Origin: Paraburkholderia sp. SOS3
GTDB lineage: Bacteria > Pseudomonadota > Gammaproteobacteria > Burkholderiales > Burkholderiaceae
Reading direction: 5' to 3'
Length of the DNA: 64,000 bases
Assembly: GCF_001922345.1 (NCBI RefSeq)
Contig: NZ_CP018811.1
Span: 1,054,001 to 1,118,000, forward strand
The notes below the pieces were generated by a model, which had not been told where the DNA came from, did no database searches, and worked only from the letters and a program-made list of their open reading frames with translations. Positions 1-8,781 of this stretch are shown here, piece after piece (the stretch's first letter is position 1; each line of letters opens with the position of its first letter). Made by a program: the position numbers and the translations under genes.

Positions 1-276
1 CGATGCCCGCGGGCAGACCGGCACCTGTATCAGGGATCCGAATATCTACTGATCTTTTCGCGCCTATTCTCGCGCTTTGATGGCCGTTGAGGCTATTCCG
101 AAGGCTTCTACACCGCCGTGTGCATCTCAACGCCACGGTTAAATCCCGTGCAGTATGTCCCGCACAGCGGCGCCATCGCACAGGGCTTCACCTGGTTAGT
201 CGCATGCAGGGAAACTACCGGCGCCCGCGGCTATCGGTACACGCGCACCGCGCGTCGCTGGCACGAGGAACGACAG
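1..276. other. window-edge stretch without recognised gene
   Basis: I could not assign any coding sequence here. Reading frames that cross it on the plus strand (from about 87 and 118) run into the small gene that begins at 277, but their upstream parts are arginine-rich and look like translated non-coding DNA. A gene ending left of the window cannot be excluded. Confidence 0.5.
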
Positions 277-510
277 ATGGCGACCAGTCAGGCTGGAGGC
301 GGGCGATACGACGTTACGATTTCGTTCCGGAGGACCTCATACGGTATCGTTCCGGCATTAAGGATTGTGCGGTTGCGCGATGGGCGTCTCATTTATCCGT
401 TTGAGGGGTGCGCCGACATGCCAGTCTGCGCCGATACCGAGACCGCCATGCAATATGCTCGCGCTTGCGGAGAAAAGTTCGTTAATGGTGATATTGCAGT
501 GCCGGAATGA
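277..510 (+). CDS. small conserved protein, DUF6723-like
   Basis: A 77-residue soluble protein of unknown function. The body (RYDVTISFRRTSYG near residues 10-23, then a DGRLIYPFEG stretch and an acidic C-terminus) resembles from memory the small DUF6723 proteins common in Burkholderia. The frame is open further upstream to 118, but I place the start at the ATG at 277. A GAGGAA ribosome-binding sequence precedes it, and the homology-like part begins there. It stands alone; the next gene, a TetR regulator, ends at 701 on the other strand. No signal peptide or membrane segment is visible. The family call is by recall and was not searched. Confidence 0.55.
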   Translation: MATSQAGGGRYDVTISFRRTSYGIVPALRIVRLRDGRLIYPFEGCADMPVCADTETAMQYARACGEKFVNGDIAVPE

Positions 511-700
511 GCCTCTCGAACTAATTCACCGCTTGATCCAGTTGACGCTCCCTTGCAACCGTTTCTGAACAGCCAGCCGCTTATCACGCGATGCCTGGAC
601 CGGACGCGTGGACGAAAATCGCGTCAATCGTTCCAGTGCCGTGCCTCAAGATCGCCCTTAATCGTCTGGCCGATCTGCTTTATGGCCTGAAGTTCGCGGC

Positions 701-1372
701 TCAGGTGCCCTCAGGCAATGAGAGTCCGTCACGCGTTTTGCGGACCCCCTTAGGCGTTGGCTGGTCCACTGCGGCGTCCCAGATCCCCATAGCGTCGGTC
801 ACGGCCTTCTCGATGACGGCATGCCGGACACGATCGCGGGCGAGTACGGACAGCCCTTGGAAAAAGCAGTCGAACGCGATGGACAGCGCTGCCGGATCCG
901 TGCTGCTGCGCAGTTCCCCGCTCTGGATGCCCCGCGTTACGCAGGCGCGGAAGCCGGCGCGCGTGCGACTGCGCACCTCGCGAAGCACCTGGGTGATGGC
1001 TTCACTGCCGATGGAACTGGCCCCGGCCACGCCCAGCGCGACCATACAGCCTTTCGGGTGGCCACTCTCAGTCTGCATCCGTGCCGACCGGAGCAGCGCC
1101 AGGAACACGCCCTCCCGTGGCGGAAGCGACGTGTCATGGAGACTGCGGGTCACCTTGCCATAAATCTCCATGTATCGCTCCAGCGCCTCCTTGTACAGCG
1201 CCTCCTTGGACTCGAAGGCCGCATAGAAGCTGGGCGCGGAGATGCCCCCGCCGATCGCCGCCTTCAGCTGCGACAGAGACGTCGATTCGTAGCCATGTTC
1301 CCAGAACAGGTGCATCGCCGAAATGATTGCCGCATCGCGGTCGAACGTCCGTGGCCGGCCCCGCTGAACCAT
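701..1372 (-). CDS. TetR/AcrR family transcriptional regulator
   Basis: A 223-residue DNA-binding repressor. The N-terminus (RGRPRTFDRDAAIISAM) and the following helix-turn-helix (about residues 25-60, ending in SAPSFYAAFESKEALY) are typical of TetR proteins. The C-terminal two thirds form the ligand-binding helical domain (TetR_C-like, with CMVALGVA and later SIAFDCFFQGL). The frame is open to 1453, but MVQRGRPR at 1372 is the natural start. The gene is divergent from an NTF2-like protein and an exporter. Three related 18-bp sites lie in the gap between them, so it very probably represses that operon and itself. The inducer is unknown. Confidence 0.9.
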   Translation of the reverse strand: MVQRGRPRTFDRDAAIISAMHLFWEHGYESTSLSQLKAAIGGGISAPSFYAAFESKEALYKEALERYMEIYGKVTRSLHDTSLPPREGVFLALLRSARMQTESGHPKGCMVALGVAGASSIGSEAITQVLREVRSRTRAGFRACVTRGIQSGELRSSTDPAALSIAFDCFFQGLSVLARDRVRHAVIEKAVTDAMGIWDAAVDQPTPKGVRKTRDGLSLPEGT

Positions 1373-1395
1373 GATCAGCTCCGTTAGCAAATATA

Positions 1396-1413
1396 TAGAT
1401 ACTAATCGATACA
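1396..1413. promoter_or_regulatory. putative TetR operator, site 1
   Basis: On the minus strand this reads TGTATCGATTAGTATCTA, an imperfect dyad. It lies 24 bp upstream of the TetR start codon, where it would control the regulator's own transcription. Two further copies follow at 1509 and 1582. The assignment is inferred from repetition and position. Confidence 0.65.
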
Positions 1414-1478
1414 AAATGTTCGGGCAAGTCTCGACCAATAGCCTCCCGCGCATGGCAACGGGTCATTCAAGCGTACCG

Positions 1479-1508
1479 TTGACACGGCCTTCTACATCAC
1501 CTTATATT
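1479..1508 (+). promoter_or_regulatory. sigma-70-like promoter of the NTF2/exporter operon
   Basis: A perfect -35 hexamer TTGACA (1479-1484) and a near-consensus -10 TATATT (1503-1508) are separated by 18 bp. The second 18-bp operator begins at the next base, so a repressor bound there would cover the transcription start. It drives the genes at 1608 and 2106. Confidence 0.75.
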
Positions 1509-1526
1509 TGTATCACTCGGTATGTA
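1509..1526. promoter_or_regulatory. putative TetR operator, site 2
   Basis: TGTATCACTCGGTATGTA, the second copy of the 18-bp element. It abuts the -10 box of the operon promoter and therefore spans the predicted start of transcription, the classic position for repression. Confidence 0.7.
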
Positions 1527-1581
1527 AATGCGGGGCGGCGCGGGGGTCACCACATGAGCCCCGCATTTTTTTACCTATTTG

Positions 1582-1599
1582 TGTACCAATTGATACGGA
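1582..1599. promoter_or_regulatory. putative TetR operator, site 3
   Basis: TGTACCAATTGATACGGA, the third and most diverged copy. It lies just before the start codon at 1608, in the untranslated leader of the exporter operon. Shared positions are TGTA-C at the left and a purine-TA-pyrimidine block at the right. Confidence 0.6.
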
Positions 1600-1607
1600 A
1601 AACACCC

Positions 1608-2081
1608 ATGTCCAAAGAGCTCGAAGCACGCCTTGACGCCATCGAAAGCCGCTTCGCCATCGATGCGCTGATCGCTAACTACGCCGAGGCGTTCGACACC
1701 ATGAACATCGAGCTGCTGGGCACGCTCTGGCATCCCGAATCGCGACTGCTCCTGGGCGCGAACGGCGACGCCGAGGGCCTCCCGGCCATCCTCGCGCAAG
1801 CACGCATCAACATGAAGCGCATGCCCCACATGCATCACTGGATGGCGAACGCCCTGATCACGGTGGACGGTGACAACGGCCACGGCCTGGTGGCGGCGGA
1901 CTGTCTTTTTTACGATGTCGATCAGGGCACGCTGCAAGTGAGCGGCCAATACCGCGACGTCTATCAGCGACGCGAAGGCCGTTGGGCATTCCTCGAGCGC
2001 ACCTTCAGCATGCACTACGCCACGCCGCTCCAGAACTGGCACCCCATCGCAGGAACGGAACGCTTCGGCCGTCCGGCTTAA
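1608..2081 (+). CDS. NTF2-like / SnoaL-like domain protein
   Basis: A 157-residue protein with the cone-shaped NTF2-like fold (SnoaL_4 type). The first helix (SRFAIDALIANYAEAFDTMN), the WHPES strand, the MPHMHHW histidine-rich segment (about residues 68-74) and the terminal RTFSMHYATPLQNW are typical of this group, whose members include dehydratases, isomerases and many uncharacterised enzymes. The start at 1608 follows three regulatory sites. An open frame upstream crosses the promoter and is not used. It lies 24 bp before an exporter gene and is almost certainly co-transcribed with it. A role in modifying the exported compound is inference. Confidence 0.85.
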   Translation: MSKELEARLDAIESRFAIDALIANYAEAFDTMNIELLGTLWHPESRLLLGANGDAEGLPAILAQARINMKRMPHMHHWMANALITVDGDNGHGLVAADCLFYDVDQGTLQVSGQYRDVYQRREGRWAFLERTFSMHYATPLQNWHPIAGTERFGRPA

Positions 2082-2105
2082 CGCGGTCGCTGGCCGCCGG
2101 GACTT

Positions 2106-3542
2106 ATGCAAATGACAACCTCCTCCACGCGTCGTTGGTCGGCGTTCGCGGTGTTGCTGGTGGGCGCATTTCTGCCTCCGCTGGACTTTTTCATCGTGAA
2201 CGTCGCCTTGCCGTCCATCCAAAGCACGCTCCATACGAGCGCTGCAGAACTGCAACTCGTCATTTCCGGATACGCCGCGGCTTACGCGGTCTTCCTCATC
2301 ACAGGAGGACGCTTAGGCGATCTCTTTGGCCGGCGGAGAATATTCCTGATCGGCGTCACGGGCTTCGGACTGACATCGGTGATGTGCGGGCTCGCATCGT
2401 CACCCGCCATACTGATCCTCGGGCGTGTGCTGCAAGGCCTGAGTGCCGCCGCCATGGCGCCCCAAGGGCTGGCCTCCGTTCACGCCCTGTTCCCAAAGAA
2501 GGAGCGCGCGCGTGCCTTAGGCCTCTACGGCGCCGCGGTGGGACTCGCTGCCGTCGCAGCGCAGGCGCTCGGGGGTGCGCTGATCTCCGCGGACATCTTT
2601 CATCTGGCATGGCGCGTTATTTTTCTCATCAACTTGCCGGTCGTCGTCGCCGTCCTGCTCTTCGGGCTACCGTTGCTACCCGACGTCCGCGGCGACAGCC
2701 CGGCACCTGTAGACCGGATCGGAGTGCTGCTCTGCGCGCTCACGCTGGGCTTGCTCATCGTGCCTCTGGTCGAAGGGCGGGAGCTGGATTGGCCGTGGTG
2801 GGCCTGCGCGATGCTCATCGCGTGCCCCGTCGCTGCCATAGGCTTGTGCCGGTATGAGATGGCCTACGCCCGTCGAGGCGGCGCGCCTCTGATCAGCGTG
2901 GAGTTGATCCGGAGGCCCGGCCTGATGAGCGGGCTGACGGGCGTCCTTTTCTTCTACGTCGTCTCTGCTTTCTTCCTGACGTTCTCCGTCTACCTGCAGG
3001 CGGCCCTTGGCATGAGCCCATTCGAGACAGGCCTGGTTTTCCTACCGTTCGGAGTGGGCGCCTTCATCGGGCCGCTGACGACGCCACTGGCCATCCGCCT
3101 CTTCGGCGACCGCGTCCCCGCCATCGGCATGATGCTGGAGGTCGCCGGCTGCACACTGCTCGCCGCCCTCGTGGCCGGCGCGCCCGGACAGATGCCGGCT
3201 CGGTTTCCCCTGATCGGGGCGGTAGCACTTCTGGGATTCGGTCAAGGCTGGGCGCTGCCCACGCTGGTGCGTTCCGTCATCAATCGCGCACCGGCGACCG
3301 GTTCCGGGATGATCGCGGGGATCACCAATTCGGCGTTGCAAATCAGTGCAGCACTGGGTGTCGCGGTCATCGGCGGCGTCTTCTTCAGCGTCGCAGGGAC
3401 GTCACCGGATCGGTTGTCCCTGGCCAGAGCATTGGTCGTCGCAATGATGTGCGTCGGCGGCAGTCTGACCGTTTCCGCTGTCCTGTCTATCGTCGCTTCA
3501 AGATCAGGCATTCGTGCCGCTGCGAGGCCTGCGCCTCGTTGA
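2106..3542 (+). CDS. MFS drug exporter, DHA2 (EmrB/QacA) family
   Basis: A 478-residue inner-membrane transporter, expected to extrude a toxic compound by proton antiport. Features of the 14-helix DHA2 branch are the first helix followed by DFFIVNVALPSIQ (about 25-37), the GGRLGDLFGRRR loop (about 63-74) and ILGRVLQGLSAAAMAP (about 102-117). Length agrees with the family. ATG codons occur at 2106 and 2112; I use the first. It is the second gene of the TetR-controlled operon. The C-terminal SRSGIRAAARPAPR tail is cytoplasmic. The substrate cannot be read from sequence. Confidence 0.9.
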   Translation: MQMTTSSTRRWSAFAVLLVGAFLPPLDFFIVNVALPSIQSTLHTSAAELQLVISGYAAAYAVFLITGGRLGDLFGRRRIFLIGVTGFGLTSVMCGLASSPAILILGRVLQGLSAAAMAPQGLASVHALFPKKERARALGLYGAAVGLAAVAAQALGGALISADIFHLAWRVIFLINLPVVVAVLLFGLPLLPDVRGDSPAPVDRIGVLLCALTLGLLIVPLVEGRELDWPWWACAMLIACPVAAIGLCRYEMAYARRGGAPLISVELIRRPGLMSGLTGVLFFYVVSAFFLTFSVYLQAALGMSPFETGLVFLPFGVGAFIGPLTTPLAIRLFGDRVPAIGMMLEVAGCTLLAALVAGAPGQMPARFPLIGAVALLGFGQGWALPTLVRSVINRAPATGSGMIAGITNSALQISAALGVAVIGGVFFSVAGTSPDRLSLARALVVAMMCVGGSLTVSAVLSIVASRSGIRAAARPAPR

Positions 3543-3762
3543 GTCCAGCCCGCCATCACTGTGAATCTGTTGCTGCTTCTCGGCCCGATAGAAGGGAGTC
3601 AGTCAAGTGGCCAGTGCCAGGAGTGAACGGGCCGTGCGAATGACGGTTTTGCGAGAGGGCCGGCCGGCCGAACCTGGCCGGTCAGTGCCTCATGCGACAG
3701 CGGATTGCCGGATGCGATCGGCAATCGTGGACCCTCTACGTCAAGCTGTTGCAGGCCTCTGA

Positions 3763-4392
3763 TCAAGGGGCGGTAGTGCGGAAGCTTTCAAGCGCGGTGA
3801 CGCGTTCCCACCATTCGCCGACGCCTTTCAGCGCCACGATTTCATCGCGATGCGGCGTAAGCGCCACGTAGGTCATGATGGGCGCCAGGTAGAGATCGGC
3901 AATGCTCAGCATGCTACCCGCGAGATACGGCGAATCGCCTTTGATTCGCATGAGCTCGTTGAGGACAAGGCGACTCTTTTCCAGCGCGGCTTTGAGTGCA
4001 TCATCGTTCTGGCCGCCGATGAAATCCGGGAACAGGTAGTATCCGGCGACGCTCACCAGCGCACTGTAGCCATAGGAGTCGACGATACTCGTCACCATGT
4101 CCATTCGCGCTCGATCCTTCGGCGTCGCGGGGGTGAGCGATGGGCCGGGTAACACCGTGTCGAGATAGCGCATGATCGCGGTCGTCTCGATGATCCGGAA
4201 GCCGTCCACGTCGACGACGGGGACCTTGCCGAATGGGTGCCGGGCCCGATGCTCGTCTTCCCGCGGCTCACCCTTCAATACGTTGACAGGAACCTGGTCG
4301 TAGTCAGTAAATTGCTTCTCGGCGAGCAGCATCCGCACGGTCCGGACATAAGTGGATCCGTTGAACCCCCAAAGCCTGATTTTGATGGTCAT
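3763..4392 (-). CDS. glutathione S-transferase family protein
   Basis: A 209-residue cytosolic protein with the two GST domains. The N-terminal thioredoxin-like domain (residues 1-80) holds IRLWGFNGSTYVRTVRMLLAEK, the cis-proline segment GKVPVVDVDG (about 53-62) and the glutathione-contacting ETTAIMRYLD. The helical C-terminal domain contains SPYLAGSMLSIADLYLAPIM, the usual folding motif with its N-capping Ser and Asp. The start at 4392 (MTIKIRL) is preceded by GGAAAA; the frame extends to 4500 without GST similarity. The gene is monocistronic. It probably conjugates or isomerises electrophiles, but the substrate is unknown. Confidence 0.9.
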   Translation of the reverse strand: MTIKIRLWGFNGSTYVRTVRMLLAEKQFTDYDQVPVNVLKGEPREDEHRARHPFGKVPVVDVDGFRIIETTAIMRYLDTVLPGPSLTPATPKDRARMDMVTSIVDSYGYSALVSVAGYYLFPDFIGGQNDDALKAALEKSRLVLNELMRIKGDSPYLAGSMLSIADLYLAPIMTYVALTPHRDEIVALKGVGEWWERVTALESFRTTAP

Positions 4393-4521
4393 GCCGTTTT
4401 CCAGGTTGGATTGCCGCTCGACGAGAGCGGCTATCGTAAATGAAGCGCAAATAAAACGTAAATAAAGCACCGCATTCGCGCGCGTTTTCCGTTCGGTCAA
4501 TGCGCGCTTGCGGTCGACGCC

Positions 4522-4803
4522 TTAACGATTGTTAGGCAAACCACGGGTCGTTGCTGGCCGGGTCGATGGTACACGGTTCGCGAGATAGAGCGCGCCCGTA
4601 AGGGCTTCCTCGGAGGTATCGCAAGCCCGCAGCTTGCTATCGATCGTGGGATTGAACATCGCAAGATCACACGTTTTCGCCGCCAGCCGCAGTCGGATTC
4701 GAATCGCGCAGATCTCCTTGAGCTTCAGCGGCGGCTTCTGCCTGGTGAGCTTTTCCTTGTTTCACGGCACCTGGGGCACGCGATTGCTCATTGACGCTTC
4801 CAT
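4522..4803 (-). pseudogene. tyrosine recombinase (phage integrase) remnant
   Basis: Reading the minus strand from the ATG at 4803 gives a short N-terminus, an in-frame TGA after 13 codons, then KLTRQKPPLKLKEI, IRIRLRLAAKTCDLAMFN and IDSKLRACD. These match, from memory, the N-terminal core of a small tyrosine recombinase family widespread in proteobacteria (KPKDVWAIRVRLQ...RDLAMFNLAIDSKLRGCDL). The catalytic C-terminal half is missing; after CDTSEEALTGALYLANRVPSTR the reading diverges. Premature stop plus truncation make it non-functional. It lies beside the GST and is a relic of a mobile element. Confidence 0.75.
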
Positions 4804-5026
4804 GATGATTCTCCCTTCAAGGGAGTCAAGGGAGGGGGGAATCAGTCTGCGTCGGCGTCGATGGACGATACCCGACCCGAAGCGGACCTGCAGTGTTCTC
4901 TTTCAAACGTCCGATAAGTGCGTAATAGCGATGATGACCGTCTCGCCTACTAGCGGTGAACCTTGCCAGACTGGCCGACAGACGCCGTGCTTCGATTGTT
5001 TCGCAATCGGCTGCATGTCCGGCGCG

Positions 5027-5923
5027 CTAACGTTGTGTTTCTGGCTGAAAGATCTGGCGGTTCGCGAGGACATAGTCGTGTACCGACATCGGCTTTTGTC
5101 CGGTAACCCGTTCGACAATATCGTTCGTGCCGGCGAATTCGCCAGCCTGATAGCCGCGATACACAGACGTAATGTGCTGGATAAAATGCGCCGACAACCC
5201 GATTCGCATGAGACGCGCCTCGAACGACTCCAGGCTTTCCGCTTCGTAACGCACCGGGCGACCCAACGCATCGCCGACCCTCTTCGCCATCTGCGTGTGA
5301 TCGAGTTCTTCGACGCCGAACAGCGGGTATGTCTTGCCCGCATGCGGCTCGCGGTCCAGCAGGATCCGGGCGATCACACGGCCCTGATCGGCTGCGGCGA
5401 TCGGCGCGTGACGCCCGTCTCCGGCGGGTACGCGTAGCAAGTCATGGTCCGCGATTTGCGCGCGCTGAAATCCGTAGCTCAGCCACTCCATAAAAAGCGT
5501 CGGCCGCAGATGCGTGACGGGAACGCCCGCCCAATCGAATACGCGCTCGCCGTACCAGTGCGCGAGCGAAGCCCGGCTCTGCGCATCGGCACTCGCGGAA
5601 ATCTGCGACATGTTGACGATCGAGCGTACGCCCGCCAGCTTCGCCGCATGCGCAAAATAGGCAGTCGCATCGACGAGCTGCGGCTGCATGATCGGGTACA
5701 CGAAGTATGCACCGGTTACGTTTTGCAGCGCCGCCTGGACGGCATGACTGTCCAGCAGATCGCCGGCCGCAATCTCGACGCCTCGTGCACGCAATGCCGA
5801 GGCACGCTCATCGTCGCGATGAACGAGCGCCCGCACGCGCGCGCCCTTCGACAACAGTTCTTCGATGGCTGCGCCGCCCGTCGCGCCGGTCGCACCCGTA
5901 ATCAGATATAGATCGTTCTTCAT
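5027..5923 (-). CDS. NmrA-like NAD(P)-binding oxidoreductase
   Basis: A 298-residue atypical short-chain dehydrogenase of the NmrA/quinone-reductase-2 (QorB-like) type. The N-terminal Rossmann motif is YLITGATGATGGAAIEEL (about 6-23), followed by RALVHRDDERASALRARGVE and AGDLLD. The region around SIVNMSQISASADAQS corresponds to the central strand; the classical Tyr-x3-Lys pair is not obvious, as usual here. The start at 5923 (MKNDLYLITG) replaces an over-long open frame to 6238 that crosses the neighbouring gene. It lies 31 bp downstream of carbonic anhydrase and is probably in the same operon. Probably an NADPH-dependent reductase or redox sensor. Confidence 0.88.
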   Translation of the reverse strand: MKNDLYLITGATGATGGAAIEELLSKGARVRALVHRDDERASALRARGVEIAAGDLLDSHAVQAALQNVTGAYFVYPIMQPQLVDATAYFAHAAKLAGVRSIVNMSQISASADAQSRASLAHWYGERVFDWAGVPVTHLRPTLFMEWLSYGFQRAQIADHDLLRVPAGDGRHAPIAAADQGRVIARILLDREPHAGKTYPLFGVEELDHTQMAKRVGDALGRPVRYEAESLESFEARLMRIGLSAHFIQHITSVYRGYQAGEFAGTNDIVERVTGQKPMSVHDYVLANRQIFQPETQR

Positions 5924-5954
5924 GTCATGCTCCAGACTGGATCGGAAGAGAGAT

Positions 5955-6509
5955 TTACCCCGCGGCGCGATCTGCGGACTCGCGCAGCGGTGCGGGCGGA
6001 ACGACGGTCGTGATCTGGCCGGTCTTGACGTCGTACACCAGGCCCGAAACGACGAGGTTGTCGGGAAGCGCCGTGTTTGCCCGAAGCGCCGCAATGTCGA
6101 GGGCAACCGCTTCGTAGGGCTCCGTGATGGCGAGCCCATCGAGCGCGTCCGTCTCGACACCCAGATGCTTCGCGAGCAACGCGGGCGCGTGCCTATGACA
6201 GCCGATGATTCCGCAATCCGTGTGCTGAAGCAGAACAAGATTGCGGGCGCCCTCGGGGCGGCCGGCTGCTTGAGCGACCACGCTCAATATGGACAGCGTT
6301 TCGAGCAACGGTTTGTTCAACCGGCCGCCCACGTTACGGATCACTGCCGCTTCACCCTGCTTCAGGCCCAGCACATTCGCGGGATCGACGCGCGGATCGA
6401 CACAGCCGACCACGACCGTTCCTGTCGATGGCATCATCCTGAGTTCGGGTGCGAATGCCGTTTTAGCGAAATCGGCGTTGCGTTCCAGCATGACATCGTT
6501 GAAGTCCAT
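5955..6509 (-). CDS. beta-class carbonic anhydrase
   Basis: A 184-residue zinc enzyme expected to interconvert carbon dioxide and bicarbonate. The two zinc-binding signatures are present: C36-V-D38-P-R40 and H96-T-D-C99-G. C36, H96 and C99 bind zinc, and D38-R40 form the gating dyad. The KQGEAAVIRNVGGRLN strand between them is also typical. It lies between a nitrilase gene (116 bp upstream) and an NmrA reductase gene on the same strand. That placement suggests it buffers or channels CO2/bicarbonate made or needed alongside that operon, which is inference. No signal peptide, so cytoplasmic. Confidence 0.93.
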   Translation of the reverse strand: MDFNDVMLERNADFAKTAFAPELRMMPSTGTVVVGCVDPRVDPANVLGLKQGEAAVIRNVGGRLNKPLLETLSILSVVAQAAGRPEGARNLVLLQHTDCGIIGCHRHAPALLAKHLGVETDALDGLAITEPYEAVALDIAALRANTALPDNLVVSGLVYDVKTGQITTVVPPAPLRESADRAAG

Positions 6510-6624
6510 TCTTCATACTCCTATATAAATCGAGGGCGACGCGCCCGGTTGAATTCGCCGTCTTTGTCGTTTCGCACTGGCGTAACGCATTCGACGACGG
6601 GTATCGTGCGATTGCGCAAGCGGT

Positions 6625-7611
6625 TCAGGCGAGTACTTCCAGACTGCCGGCCGGTTCTTCGCCCTGTGCGCGAAGCGATCGCTCGATCACATGGGGCCTC
6701 GGCGCACGGTCGATCACGAGTCCCAGCACGTCGGGGCGACTGTAATGACCACGCGAATCCATCATGCGTTTGCGCTTGTCGATCTGCCAGAAATCCAGAT
6801 CGGCGATGATCTCGCCCTCTCCTGCACGCAGCGGCTGACCGCCCATGTACTCGCCCTCGGGCGAAACGATGGCGGTGAAGCAGCCGCTGGAGATCGGGCC
6901 GAGCTGGCTGGTATGGGTATCCTGCAGAATCTGTTGTTGCTGTTCGGCAGTCAGCCAGGCGGTCGCATTGACCACAAAGGCGCCTGCCTCCAGCGCATGC
7001 TGGCGGATGTTGACGGAGATCTGCTCGGAGAACAGATCGCCCGCAAACGAACCCGGATACATGGCCGAATGAATTTCCTCGCCGTCCGCCATCAGCGCGT
7101 AGCGCGCCAGCGGGTTGTAGTGCTCCCAGCACGCCAGCTGGCCCACGCGGCCCACGGCGGTATCGATGGCGCGCAGGCCTGAGCCGTCGCCCATTCCCCA
7201 GATCATCCGTTCGTGATAAGTCGGCGAGAGCTTGCGTCGGCGCTGCACCAGCGTGCCGTCGGCATCGAACAGCAATTGCGTGTTGTAGATCGTGCCGCCG
7301 TCGCGTTCATTGACGCCGATCGATACCACCATGTCGGCCTGCCGGGCCGCTTCGCCGATTGCGCGCGTCGTGTCCGAAGGGACCGTCACAGCCTGTTCGA
7401 GAAGCTTGTAGTGCTCGGCGCCCATCTCGAACGGCGTTTCGATAAACGAGAAGTACGGGTAATACGGAACGACGGTTTCCGGGAAAGTCGCGAACTGGAC
7501 GCCCTGCTGGCCGAGTTCGAGAATTTTCCCGACGACCTTATCGACCGTGCCTTCGCGGCTATAGAGGACAGGCGCGATCTGCACGGCGGCGGCGCGGATG
7601 ACTTTCGACAT
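6625..7611 (-). CDS. nitrilase (Nit6803-like)
   Basis: A 328-residue enzyme of the carbon-nitrogen hydrolase superfamily that converts nitriles to carboxylic acids and ammonia. The catalytic triad is visible: E45 in [12 protein letters not shown]127 in [12 protein letters not shown] and C161 in [12 protein letters not shown]. The CWEHYNPL box distinguishes true nitrilases from amidases. Length fits the family. The start [14 protein letters not shown] at 7611 is unambiguous, with GGAG upstream. It appears to lead an operon with carbonic anhydrase and an NmrA reductase. A GlxA-type activator is transcribed divergently 213 bp away. Natural substrate unknown. Confidence 0.93.
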   Translation of the reverse strand: MSKVIRAAAVQIAPVLYSREGTVDKVVGKILELGQQGVQFATFPETVVPYYPYFSFIETPFEMGAEHYKLLEQAVTVPSDTTRAIGEAARQADMVVSIGVNERDGGTIYNTQLLFDADGTLVQRRRKLSPTYHERMIWGMGDGSGLRAIDTAVGRVGQLACWEHYNPLARYALMADGEEIHSAMYPGSFAGDLFSEQISVNIRQHALEAGAFVVNATAWLTAEQQQQILQDTHTSQLGPISSGCFTAIVSPEGEYMGGQPLRAGEGEIIADLDFWQIDKRKRMMDSRGHYSRPDVLGLVIDRAPRPHVIERSLRAQGEEPAGSLEVLA

Positions 7612-7824
7612 GACGGTGCTCCTTTCGCTGGCTGCGAGACGTATTCGAGAAGTGCTTGTACCTTAGTGCCGCGGACCTTTACGATGATGTCGTTATTGCC
7701 ACCATTCATGACATCCGCTGCCCGCCGCGGCGCATGCACGACTCGTTCACGCGCCCGTTATCCGGGAATCTCCCCAGACGGCGCTCCTTCATGCCACGTT
7801 CATATTGCAGATAGCGAAACAGAT

Positions 7825-8781
7825 ATGCACCGGATTGGCTTCGTAGTGCCGAGAAGATTTCAGATGATGAGCCTCGCTGCGCTCACGGTGTTCGAGGTGG
7901 CGAACATTCCTCCGCGAGGGCCGTGCTATGACGTCCACGTGCTCTCCGAACATGGCGGGCCCGTCGAATCGTCGGGCGGCATGACGTTGAACACCGAGGC
8001 ATTTGGCGATCCCGCATTCGACACGATCATCGTGGGCTCGATCACGGAAATGAAAATGCCGTCTTCCGACGCTGCCGTCGTCGCGTTCGTAAAAGAGGCC
8101 GCCAAGGCTTCGAGACGGGTGGCGTCGATCTGCAGCGGTGCATTTGTTCTTGCCGAGGCCGGACTACTGGATGGCAGGCGCGCGACGCTGCATTGGGCTC
8201 ATGCATCCGAATTCCGCGCGCGCTTTCCCAACGTCGTCACCGACGAAGACCGGATCTTTGTCAACGACGGTTCCACCTGGACTTCGGCCGGAATGACGGC
8301 CGGCATCGACCTTGCCCTCGCGTTGCTCGACAACGATCTGGGCCCCGATGTCGCGAAACTCGTCGCTCGACTTCTGGTGATGAATCAGCGTCGGCTGGGT
8401 GGGCAAAAACAGCATTCCGCGCTGCTCGACATGACGCCCAAATCCGACCGCATCGAATCGGTACTCGCGCACATCCGGCGAAACCTGCGCAATCCGCTCA
8501 CGATCGATGAGCTTGCGGACGTGGCGAACCTCAGCCCTCGCCAGTTCAGCCGCGCCTTTGTTGCCGAGACCGGTCAGTCGCCTGCAAAGGCAGTCGAACA
8601 GCTTCGCCTCGAAGCTGCCAGATTCATGATCGAACAAGGGCGACACACCATCAACGTGGTGGCGCAGGAGACCGGCTTCGTGGACCGGGAGCGCATGCGC
8701 AGAGCGTTCGTCCGGTCGTTCGGTGTACCCGCCGACGTCATGCGCAGGATCGCCCGTCGGGAATCGGTCACGGGTGGTTGA
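7825..8781 (+). CDS. GlxA-type AraC regulator with DJ-1/PfpI domain
   Basis: A 318-residue regulator. The first 180 residues form a class-I glutamine-amidotransferase-like (DJ-1/PfpI) domain, with the nucleophile-elbow-like SICSGAFVLAEAGLLDGRRATLHWAHA. The C-terminal 100 residues form the AraC double helix-turn-helix (NPLTIDELADVANLSPRQFSRAFVAETGQSP, then INVVAQETGFVDRERMRRAFVRSFG). The start at 7825 (MHRIGFVV) opens the amidotransferase fold; the long upstream frame crosses the divergent nitrilase gene and is ignored. Its likely target is the nitrilase operon. The ligand is unknown. Confidence 0.9.
   Translation: MHRIGFVVPRRFQMMSLAALTVFEVANIPPRGPCYDVHVLSEHGGPVESSGGMTLNTEAFGDPAFDTIIVGSITEMKMPSSDAAVVAFVKEAAKASRRVASICSGAFVLAEAGLLDGRRATLHWAHASEFRARFPNVVTDEDRIFVNDGSTWTSAGMTAGIDLALALLDNDLGPDVAKLVARLLVMNQRRLGGQKQHSALLDMTPKSDRIESVLAHIRRNLRNPLTIDELADVANLSPRQFSRAFVAETGQSPAKAVEQLRLEAARFMIEQGRHTINVVAQETGFVDRERMRRAFVRSFGVPADVMRRIARRESVTGG

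Noticed and set aside
5924..6238. N-terminal extension of the NmrA gene by 105 codons
   Set aside because: It overlaps the carbonic anhydrase gene; the Rossmann motif starts at the ATG at 5923.
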